Assembly (NCBI RefSeq): GCF_027596085.1 | Contig: NC_072472.1 | Location: 12,208,219-12,272,218, forward strand | Source: Anoplopoma fimbria | Taxonomy: Eukaryota; Chordata; Actinopteri; Perciformes; Anoplopomatidae | DNA length: 64,000 bases | Direction of reading: 5' to 3' | Translations under genes and position numbers: made by a program | Shown here: piece after piece, positions 50,166 through 64,000 of the stretch | Position numbering within the stretch: the stretch's first letter is position 1 | How the letters are laid out: each line of letters begins with the position of its first letter | The notes under the pieces: generated by a model | What the model was told of the DNA's origin: nothing | What the model saw: the letters and a program-made list of their open reading frames with translations, nothing else | Database searches by the model: none

Positions 50166-53100
50166 AGCAACAGACTGCAATGTTTATTGAATAGCTTAAT
50201 GTATATTCTATTTCTCAGCCGTTCCTCAACCTCCATTACCTGTTATGCCTTTCCGAAGGCTCACCAGCTTTTTAAAATGTAAAATGTGCTATAGTCCACA
50301 CAGTAATTGGCTTGAGGAGATTCCTGTGACAGAAATTATTTCCTTTCATCAGTTCTACCTGCCATGCCAAGTTCAGTGGGACACCTCCACCAGCCCTACT
50401 TCATTAAGTCCTCGTGAGAAGCGGGTCAGTGAGGAGACAGCTCTCGCCTATAAACCCTCTTGTGTTTTGCAAAGGTATACATTTTCCCCTCTAGCAAGAA
50501 TCTTGGTCTTGGTCTAGGATACCCACTACAGCTATCCTTCAAAAATGACTTTGAAAAGTTTTCGAAAGAGTGTGGACAGTGTTTGTAGAGCTACATTTTT
50601 TTATTTCGTCAATACTAAATAAATCCTATATTCTATTAGAAATGATGGCTTCTTTTTCTCGGCGCTCCAGAACTTAATCCTGAAAGAGAACACCAATAAG
50701 CCTACGTGTACCTCTAAGTGTTAAATGGTGGTAATTATTCCCATTTGCTTCAGGTATTTTTCTCCACACCTCACAGATAATAAGCTCTACTAATAAAGGC
50801 AGTGATAACTGGATATATCGCTTCATTTGGCGATGTAGTTTCTTTCTCTTCTTCTTCTTTCCCAACCTGCTTTACAGTTGTACAGCAGAAGAAACAAAGC
50901 TGACATTTATCTGACACCAATTTCACTGTTCCACAGGCGATACACACAGTCACTGACAACTCAACAGATCTTTGCTTTTAATTATCATACCTGTCTGCAA
51001 CCTCTAAATACAATGCAAAGTAAGAAGACGAAGAAGTTTTTTTGGATCAAAAGAAAGTTATACTGAAAAACAGACGAGAGGTGACGAAGAAAGACGACGC
51101 AGAATGCTCAAGGTCAAAGAAAAGTTTGCCTGTGTCTTTCAGAGGTGATAACTGCGTCGGCAAGCTCTCATAAAATGCCTCCTTAATTCCTCCCCTTTAT
51201 CCCACCAAGGCCTATATTCCGTCTCCTTTTTCCGCCTTTTATTCCTCTCATGTTTTATGGTGCTTGTCTTGGGGAGAGGGGACTTGTTAGGGATCTATGG
51301 AGATTTACAGTCAAGTTTTTTTCTATCAGAGAGAACACCGTATCAATCTTCAGGCCGATATGAAAGGATGTTTCATAGAGGCACTCTTCCAGCAAATAAA
51401 TAATAAAAAAAGACAGCTGTCTCAAAAGTTTAGCTTTCCTGCTAAGATTAAGTTTTGAGAGAAAGTTCTGCTATCTGTTTAATAAAAAGTCTGTCAAGCA
51501 TTTCTTATTTTGTTATTTACTTTGGAAAACTTTTAAAAGCCTATCCCCTAAATTGCTCAGGCACAGATATTCTGAATGCATCAAAGCTTTCATGGGTGCA
51601 TACTGGAGAGGTGGAATGCTTGACATTTCACATGCACACACACGTATATGTGCACTTACATACACACACAAACACGCACTCACACAACCACAAACAGCCA
51701 GCAAATTGATTCAGACAGCTGAATATTTGACATCTGAGGACGGGAATAGCTCCATATTTAGCAGCTCGGGGGCCTAAAAACGAGCTGTTGGCCGTTAACT
51801 GTTCACCCAGAACACTAATCTTAATGTTTAAGCAGATTCAATCCATTTGCAGATGGCACAGTGTAGGCAGATATATCCACCAGGCACTTTGGAAACATCA
51901 ACATAGTACCACTCATACAACCAAAAGCTGCAGATACTGTATTGTACTAATAAACCAATACAAGTGCATGTTGACTCTGTTCAGACTTAGGACTCATTGT
52001 GTCCTTATTGGGGTCAGTTTGTCTTTTCCTTGAAACAGCATGAGACAAGACCAATTCAAGTTGAGACCATAAACGTGGCCTCAAAATGTAATTTATCAAC
52101 ATAAATCAAGCATTTCTTAGAAGAAGGGCACTGTATAACTGCGATCCATTTTTATTATGTTTAAATAGTTCCATTAACAAAACTGTCATGTCAGTTAAAT
52201 AAGAAGAAGCCCTCAACCGTACAATAGCCTGTGAGAAAAAATATTTGAATATCATGCATGAGATCATGCATGGGAGGGAAATGGTAATTGAATTTGTTCA
52301 TTTGAAAGCTGTTGACACTCACTTACAAATATCACATTATATAGTTTTTTTACTTACTTTAAATCATTACATTAACATTTTGATTCCTTCGAAAAGGAGA
52401 CTTTTAGATCCAGTAACAGTCAAAAATAAATACAAATAAAACAACAACAAATAAATTGTTATTAGAACATTTAAACAAGGAGAAGAGTTGCCAGTACATG
52501 TGAATGCTCAGTCTTGATCCAATTTCCTTATGTTAGTGAGTTAAGACTGAATAAAAATGCAATCAAACCAAAAATAAACCGATGACTCACTGTCTTGGCT
52601 GTCACTGTTTTATCCTGCAGAGCACTCAGATTCTCTTTGCTATGACAAGATGACCAGCACCTTAATTTAGTAACCCTTGACACCCCACCTGAGATAAACA
52701 TATATCATCTTTTAACTGCCAATAGATGGGTCCGCTTCAGTAGTCCCATTTTGGACACAGCTATAATGCATTCAGATCTAACGAATGTGTGCTGAATGGC
52801 AAATGTTTATGACGTAGTAATCCACGATGCTGCCAGACTCCTGAGGGTAGGGATGGAAAGATAATTAAAGGGAAGAAAAAAGGCATCGAGAGCCACCCAT
52901 TGTCACTCCCAAGGCTTCAAGTATCGCAGCTTGGTCAGTGCTCCTCAGTTTCTAACACAGACACACATTCAGTTTGTTTATGCGGTACACCCACCCGCAG
53001 CATTTTGGGCACAGTAAAGGCAGTGCTTTGGGTTGAGAAATGAAAAATCAGATGTGGATGTTGGAGTAAAGATGGGATGAACAAAGGTTAGCAAATTACA

Positions 53101-53872
53101 GTAACCGTGTTGAATAAATTATTTCAATGTCATACCTTAGCCACTGCTCACACACGATGAGACCACTAATTAGGCCAGCAAATTTAGCCTGGAAAGTAAT
53201 TACACATTGTTTTTTGTCTCGTATGGGAATAACGACTACATTGTAATTATGCCTCACTGCAAAATTTCTCCATCCAGGAAATAAAGCTATTATCAGTTCT
53301 TGAATTACAATGAAACCAAAGGAGCAATTTGTAAAGAGATATTAGCCTCTTTTGAATCTTATAAAGGAGAGAATCCCTTTTGCCCAGTGCTCATCTCTCT
53401 CTTGCTGTCGAGGCTTAAGTCCCTCAGTGGTAAGTGATGGAAAGGACAAAATTGGGTACTTTCGGGACAATGACTTATTTGAAATTCAAACAACTCTTCA
53501 CAGCCATAGGAGCACCTTCGAGAGGACGTAAGACAAGAGGAGTCTCTTTCATCTGACTAAACGTCTTGGAGGTGAGCCTCAGCTCTGACATTAAACAACA
53601 ACAGCAGCGAAACCGGCACCACTCAAAGGACTGTAATGGAGTCAGTTGCTACATTTGTCTTTGAAAAAACAATATGTTTATGCTAATTCTCTGTGGCTGA
53701 CTTTAATAGAGGATGTAACTGACACTCTTTGAGATGCAACACATGCACATGCTGGCATACGGCACAGACAACAATCTGTTGAATTAGACAACAGAAATGA
53801 TAGATTCAGCAGATATTTTGGACAGTTTCCCCGCATATTCCTGAGTCCGTCTGAATTAATATGAATCTATTA

Positions 53873-54439
53873 CCGTATTTTCCGCACTATAAGGCGCACT
53901 TAAAAGCCTTTAATCTTCTCAAAAAACGACAGTGCGCCTTATAATCCGGAGCGCTTTATATATGGATTAATTCTGGTTGTGCTTACTGACCTCGAAGCGA
54001 TTTTGTGTGGTACACGGCACTCTGTCAAAATGTTTTAGTACGACTTTGGTAAACTACAAAGCCGCACCGCTTGCAGCATTACGGCTACCGTAGTCAGGAG
54101 CGTCGCGGAGTAATACATACTGTGCTTCACCATAATATTACAGTGTGTGTGTATAAGGACCCAACATGGCTCCTGTCAAGAGACACGCTTACGACGCGGA
54201 CTTCAAACTCAAGGCTGTCAGTCACGCAGTAGAACATGGGAATAGAGCAGCTGCGAGAGAATTCAACATTAATGAATCAATGGTACGGAAGTGGAGGAAG
54301 TTTGACTGACTGACTGTTTTGTTTCGCTTAATGCGCCTTATAGTCTGGTGCGCCTTATATATGAAAAAAGATCGAAAATAGACCATTCATTGACAGTGCG
54401 CCTTATAATCCAGTGCGCCCTATAGTGCGGAAAATAGGG
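53873..54439. mobile_element. small pogo-like (Tc1/mariner superfamily) DNA transposon
   Basis: A 567-bp element flanked by TA on each side (53,871-53,872 and 54,440-54,441), as expected of Tc1/mariner/pogo target duplications. Termini are inverted repeats of form CCNTATTTTCCGCACTATA followed by A/G and GGCGCAC, 27 bp with two mismatches. Subterminal direct repeats (GACAGTGCGCCTTATAATCC at about 53,929 and again at about 54,390) lie just inside. The centre holds a short HTH reading frame but no DDE catalytic domain, so it must depend on another source of transposase. The termini are well preserved. Confidence 0.8.
54166..54309 (+). CDS. 47-residue helix-turn-helix peptide inside pogo-like element
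   Basis: The frame opens MAPVKRHAYDADFKLKAV, continues HAVEHGNRAAAREFNINES, then MVRKWRKFD and a TGA stop. This is the N-terminal HTH DNA-binding module seen at the start of pogo-type transposases and their domesticated relatives (basic start, AY-D-A-F-K-L core, GNRAAAREF helix, recognition helix ending VRKWRK). In full-length relatives a second DNA-binding part and a DDE domain would follow; here the frame ends right after the HTH in TGACTGACTG sequence. It could be a translated repressor-like fragment or simply the decayed start of the parent gene. Expression is unknown. Confidence 0.6.
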   Translation: MAPVKRHAYDADFKLKAVSHAVEHGNRAAAREFNINESMVRKWRKFD

Positions 54440-56479
54440 TATGTATGACATGAGTAAAGAAATTTATGTTATCTATGTGTTTTTATTTTAATACACCGCA
54501 ATGAATAAGTCACATAGACTTATATTTTTCTACTAGAAGAGAACATTTCAGCACTGACTTCCAAATTAAACCTATACAGGAAAAATGTTTAAATATTTAT
54601 CACTTGAAATTGAATTGTGTTCACATTTGCAAAATCAAACATTAACCTTGAAGAAAGTAAATGTTAAACTGTATAAAACAAATGTCTAACTACGAACAAA
54701 AACAGATATTCTTTAAAGAATTGTTACAGAGAAAATTATGCACAAAGTTGGTGAGTCGAGGTTGTATTTCTGAGCAACTGTGTGCTTTCCCTAATCCCGA
54801 TACTCTTCTTCTTCCTCCCAACAGGCAGCAAGGACAATTAATTTGAAACCTACTGTGCTCAAAGGCGTTTGCAGCTGAGACATCTTTCCTTTCTCCCGCT
54901 GCCAGTGGCACTTTGGAAATGCTCACCATTTCAGTGCTCCCATCAGCATGTGCATCTGAATTTGCCACATTCAGCAAGACAACTCCCAAAGCACGCAGAC
55001 ATGCACACTGATCCAAAACAGCAACACAATTCTGGGGCCTCAGTAGTATCCTTTTTGCTTTTCATATAATAACAGAGTTTTTGGCTTCTTTTTCATTTCC
55101 AATCTCGGAGCTGTGCACTGGAAATGCCATGAAATAGACCCCCAAGACCGACCCCTGGTGTGATATGGAATGACCTGCAGAGAACATCAACTGTTGAATT
55201 TGTTTTTCAATGCAGCTTTTTACTGCTGCTCTTTCCGGTAAGGGAAAATGTGAATGGCTAGAAATTGAAATGCTTTGCATGCTTTCACTTATTGTATGCA
55301 AAATACATACAAACACACACGTGCACGCACGCACATATGCACAAACACACACACACATATACACTTGCACACAAATGCAAGGCAGCCCAGTGGGCAGACG
55401 GATAATGGAAGAAGACTGTGTAAATCCCATATGTGCTTAATTCAGACACTTACAAGAGAGTGTGATTCATACTCTATTACACTCAACTAATACAGCTGCG
55501 AGACGCACAGGGCACAATCATTTCAGCAGGCAAGAACCAACAAAATAACACCCATGAATCCTCTTTATGGGGACTCTACTGAAGAGGGTGTGAAAGGTCA
55601 GGAATAAAGCCTTTGTACTTATTAGCCATTAAAACAGTGGTGGCTTTGCGCCACACCCACAAATTGTGTGGATGCATTTGTTAGCGTGTGAGTGTGTATC
55701 CGTGCCTGTGAATGTGGGCAAAGATAACAAGGGTTTGCATCCCATTTAATGGAAGGAATTTCTCTGCAGCAGGATGCAGGTCTCCAGTATATAAAGTGTT
55801 TATAATACAGAGCTTTTCTGCAGATCACGTTAATGGCAGGCCATTACATCTCAGGAATGAGCTGTGAGGTTGATGAGCCTATTAAAGTCTTATACCACAA
55901 ATCTCTCTTCAGTATATATCTATATCCTTTATCTTAGTAAAAACAATATAAAGTCAAAGTAGTTTTAGCTTAATTTATGCTGTATTGTCAAATATTGCAA
56001 AAGGTATCTAAATTCACACATTTTAACTACTTGTTTGAGTAAACACATTTAACAAGTCATTTTAAATAATTTCAAGAGTCAGTAATTCAGGGTCCACTAT
56101 TATGGCTAACCTGTAGAAATATTACCTAAATTGTTGATTTCTATGCGCTGCCAGATTAACTGTAGATATTGTGGAAATGTTTCCAAGTTGTTTTCATTTT
56201 GGTCCGTAACCCATTGAAGTACCTTAAAAAAATACACTACCAAATGGCTGATTGGGTGCGATGAATCAACTACCTGTCACTGTTCAAGTTGTGCCACAGA
56301 AAGTAAAATTATATGTAACCAATGTAGTACTTTCACACCATCAATTACACACAAAGCCATAATTCTGTACCATATAAGGCTCAGGTGATTTGGTTTGTTC
56401 CATTTCCTGTAGGTTTTATCCTCTAAGAGCTGTCATTAATGGGTTTATCCCCGCGCACATGCACAGTTTTAAAGATTTA

Positions 56480-58980
56480 TTTAGCACCCTTGTGCCATGA
56501 CAAGGCCTCTCACACGTTCGCAGTTGCTCTTCAGCGTCCAACAGTCAACAACACCTTCAGGACACTTTAACGTCGGAACACCTGCACTTTCCCCGGACAT
56601 TTCCAAGACTGCTGTGAACAACACAAGTTTGCTGGCTCAGATTCCTCCACTGCGGATTCTCCACATTTGCAGGCTTCCTCCGTCTCCACAGCGGGCAGGA
56701 AGCTCGCAGCAGCGACTCTCTCCTTCTCCAATCATTTACCTTCCGCCAAGGCACTTTTTCAAGACTTCCCAAGCATCATAAAAAACAAGGCAAAGGCTCG
56801 CCACAATCACAATGCAGCTGGTGAAGCTCAGTCAGTCCCTCACATTTGAAGAAATCCTTGTTTAAAACTTGCTTTGCGGAATTATTAACCACCACCCATC
56901 CTTCAAAGTGAGTTAGTGGTGATATCTCAGCACCCCCGGTGTCAGACTAATTTTTTTAACGCACAACGTAGGTTGCTCATACTCTCACGCGTTTTCAGCA
57001 CCCCCATTCAGCCTTCCAATGGGCTTTGGACGTTCCACAGATGTGAATGCAGACGCTAATATAGCTTATTGTGGCACAGCATGTTATCAATGAATTCATG
57101 GGTGAATTCGTGGGTACCCAGGATAATTTGGAAAGTGCGATCATCCATTGCCCAGGGATAGGCCAGTAACAGTGGGCCTGACCACTGAATGGGAATACTT
57201 GGAAGAATGAGGGCTGCCCCATACAGTGTGCGAAACTACCCAAGGTGCTAGCGACCCTTCTACTAGAGAGCGTTACTTGGGCAGATGGACCGCTTTTCAG
57301 TAGTGTGTGTGAAGAAAGGGTTAGAACCAAAAGCCATGTCAAACCTTTGTAGATAACAATTAAGTCCCCAGAAAGGTTTAGTGTAGGGGTTTTCTCCCCG
57401 CCCCACCAGAATGAGACAGAAGAAGCATTTCATCGACTCAGACCAGAGTGCCCTTTGTGTCAGTATGTTGCACGCATGTTTAACATAAACATGACGCAGC
57501 AACTGTTCCTTCATTACAGAGGTCACTCTTAAGACATGACTTTGTCAAAACTGCACCAGTGTCCCTGGCTGTGTAACGCCATCACACTAGCCTACAGTGC
57601 TGCAGGAGAGGGGCCTCCGTTGGGCTTCATCCTCATCCAATGGCCCTCCTCAGAGGGATGGAAGTGGCAGACATCATGACAGCAGCATCCTGTGTGCTTT
57701 CATCTGTTTCTATCTGTTAAATCTATCCTAAACCTCCCTAGCTCATATAGTGTTCAATGTGCTAGATGGCAGAGGCGCCCAATAAGGCACTTATAGGCGG
57801 CACTAATCCGATCATCACAGATTAGCAGGACTGCATAGGGACCATTTGATACAGAATTGACCCTTCCCTAAGCCTCTCCCTAGAATGGCCATTGTCAAAT
57901 CCTTCGTTAGCAACTGGAACTAGGCACAGGAAGCCAGTAACCTAAGAGAAGAGATTTTGGTTATGTGTGTGGAAGAATTTACTCCCAGCTCAAACCATTG
58001 GACGACCAACAAAAACTTTGTTTACGCCAAAGTAAGACACTAACAGCGCCAGCTGGCTTTAGACGTTAGCTAACAAAGATGGCTGGATATGAATTATAAT
58101 TCATTTATGATATCCAGTGTATGGATCAAACCCTTGATGTGCAAGCAATATCCTGGTGAACTTTAAACAAATGGAAAATGAGAATACATTATTCTTATAT
58201 TAAGATAATGAAAGCTAAAGTGAGTCAAAACTAAATGTTAACTTACTAGCCAGAACATTGTTGTTCCCGTATATGTGTGTCCTTCACGTGCGTTGACAAG
58301 ACATGGTGTGCCTGACACTTGAGGTGCTCTCTGTCTACAACTCTCTGATATGTCAAAACTATTAATTTCAATAATCTGCTCTTATCTCTTATCAAATATC
58401 TCTCAATGATATTGTTGATAATGCCATATTGATATGCCAGTTGCAAGAGCTTGACAGGCCTAGCAACAGTAACCAAGGGGGGAGGGGCTTAGTGAAGGTC
58501 AATTGACATCCCCACTCTTCTGCAACGGCAGTGCTGTGTGAAGAGAGTGTGATATATCTGTCTGGACACGCAGGCTGTGTTAACCGTGTCACAGTCAGTG
58601 CCTTCCCTGCCCTTTTTACGTGTGGGATCGACAGTTTGTGAAATGGAGCGTGTTGTTTTCTTGTGGACCTTGGTGACACAGTGGGGCATTGAGCACATCA
58701 GGTTCGCACTAATCCAATAGCGACACCTCTCAAAATAGAATGTTAGATATGTAACGTAAACTCCAGATTCTAGGTGAGTATAGGTGTAGCCCTCTAAGCT
58801 GTGGGCCCCACCTACTCTAGCTGAAGAAATGCTGGTTTAAATTGTGAGCAGAAATCACTCATGGCAACGGCGGACGTGTGAGGGGCCTGGTCAGGGCACA
58901 AGGCAGCAAAAAAAAACTTCCCGACTGCACGGGGATAAACCCGGAATCTGGCATTATTATATCTAAGTAACATTCTTTTC
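56480..58980. other. intronic stretch with GC-richer, repeat-like islands
   Basis: Compared with surrounding intron sequence, 56.5-57.7 kb and 58.2-58.9 kb are GC-richer and contain segments such as CATGGCAACGGCGGACGTGT that look like parts of dispersed fish elements. I could not define borders or a family. No coding exon was recognised. Confidence 0.3.
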
Positions 58981-59751
58981 GCTGAATTTGTATTCATACT
59001 GCATTGTGTGTGCTAGAGGCAGTACGAGCTAAGTACTACAGTTTTGCAGTGAAGGGCACTTGCACAGCTGGGTGATTGGTTGACTTTGAGAGTGTGCAGG
59101 CTGTTTCTGATGTTCTAATTTGATATAAACAATTACATGCAAGTATTGAGTGTGCACCTTTTGATTCAGATTCCAACCAAATTATAATAGTGTTTATCCA
59201 TTTTGACTCTTCAAATATACACAATAAACACTTCTGACTGACTAAAATTGACTGCACACAAACAAACAAACTTAAACATTCAAGCCCCAACTTATTCATG
59301 GCAGGTGATGCTCACGACTTTTTATCTCTGCAAAACCAGTCAAAAAGAGAGCTGGCCATATTTGTTCTCCTTAACAGAGGGGTGTCTGTAAGCTTGACGG
59401 ATTAAGTGGAAAAAAATAATAGCCACATACAAGCCATCCCAAAAGGAAAGGTGTGTGTTTTTTTCTTTGCACTGTGAATGCACTTTCGGTGAAAACAGAG
59501 CATCAACAGGAAAACACAGACACATGAAATGTGGGACAGATGGTTTGACACAACAAAAACAGCAGCTTATTCAACTGACAAACACACAAAAACACGAGGG
59601 GTTGTTCAAGTTGCACTCCAGCCTAAAAAAACCCCCACAGTTTTGTGTGTTTTGTGCATTTCTCAACCACCATAAACCTAACACAGGGAATACTCTGAAA
59701 GACTGCATCTGTTGTGCAGCAGCTGCTGTCTGTCAATATTCAAAAACTCAC

Positions 59752-59901
59752 CTTTCTTGTCACCAAAAAAGAGGGTCTGCTGTGCTGGGTTCGACCACTG
59801 GAGGGAGGTGTTGTCGTTATACTCCACACGGCAGGTCATGTTCGCCGTCCCACCCTCTGTCACCGTCATATTCTGAACCAGTGGGTACTGACCGCTGATG
59901 C
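59752..59901 (-). CDS. cadm2: cadm2 exon: first half of Ig domain 1
   Basis: The exon is 150 bp with a TTACAG acceptor and a GTGAGT donor, and both ends are phase 1. It encodes ISGQYPLVQNMTVTEGGTA and the first cysteine strand NMTCRVEY, then NTSLQWSNPAQQTLFF and DKK. The QWSNPAQQTL segment is a CADM hallmark in the V-type Ig1 domain, which makes the trans-adhesive contact. Three N-glycosylation sequons are visible: two NMT and one NTS. The split first codon (G from the previous exon plus GC) shows that an upstream exon carrying the signal peptide must precede it. No convincing signal-peptide exon lies between here and the right edge. Confidence 0.95.

Positions 59902-64000
<4,099 letters not shown>

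Larger units (their letters stand above)
44698..59751 (-). other. cadm2 intron inside Ig1 (15.1 kb)
   Basis: The largest intron whose two ends are both visible. It contains TG, AG and TG/GA microsatellites, a pogo-like element at 53,873-54,439, and GC-richer islands between about 56.5 and 58.9 kb that look like old repeats. No exon of cadm2 or any other gene was recognised. Confidence 0.85.

Noticed and set aside
52248..52271. Direct repeat ATCATGCATG separated by two bases
   Set aside because: A short duplication in AT-rich intron sequence with no further structure.
56497..57342. Open frames of 94 and 115 codons in GC-richer sequence
   Set aside because: Neither shows a domain or splice-compatible borders. 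The area looks like old repeats.

Overview
The window is vertebrate nuclear DNA, almost certainly from a teleost fish. It is AT-rich and full of long (CA/TG)n microsatellites. It carries several interspersed repeats that I recognise as common in ray-finned fish genomes. Its only convincing protein-coding gene is split into short exons with canonical GT-AG introns. I found no prokaryotic-style operons, CRISPR arrays, rRNA genes or tRNA genes.

That gene lies on the minus strand and is cell adhesion molecule 2 (cadm2; SynCAM/nectin-like family). Nine coding exons run from 59,901 down to the stop codon at 10,207-10,209. They encode Ig domain 1 (two exons), Ig domain 2 (two exons), Ig domain 3 (two exons), a Thr/Pro-rich stalk cassette, the transmembrane exon, and the cytoplasmic tail ending in the PDZ-binding EYFI. 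The first exon(s), with the 5'UTR, start codon and signal peptide, lie beyond the right edge. The visible exons total 1,229 nt, about 409 residues with the stalk and 371 without it. Every junction I checked keeps the frame, and the order matches mammalian CADM2 as I remember it. Introns range from 107 bp to about 15 kb.

Layout from left to right: 1-1,590 is a degenerate tandem satellite with a unit of about 25 bp. 1,591-4,736 is intergenic DNA with two TG tracts. 4,737-10,206 is a probable long 3'UTR of cadm2, almost free of transposons, with several AATAAA signals. 10,207-30,101 holds the tail, transmembrane, stalk, Ig3 and second Ig2 exons, with a 492-bp inverted-repeat element in the tail intron and several old repeats in the 13-kb and 4-kb introns. 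30,102-59,751 holds the Ig2 and Ig1 exons in large introns. These introns carry a LINE/SINE-like tail, common fish repeats, and a 567-bp pogo-like element that keeps a 47-codon helix-turn-helix ORF. 59,752-59,901 is the first Ig1 exon, followed by an upstream intron with a 100-bp TG tract.

I do not see a new multi-gene system. The points most worth following up are the stalk exon (an internal in-frame splice acceptor splits it 57+57 bp, and its second half starts like the transmembrane exon), the small pogo-like element with its HTH ORF, a repeat copy carrying a perfect oestrogen-response-element palindrome, and a perfect 21-bp hairpin in an intron.
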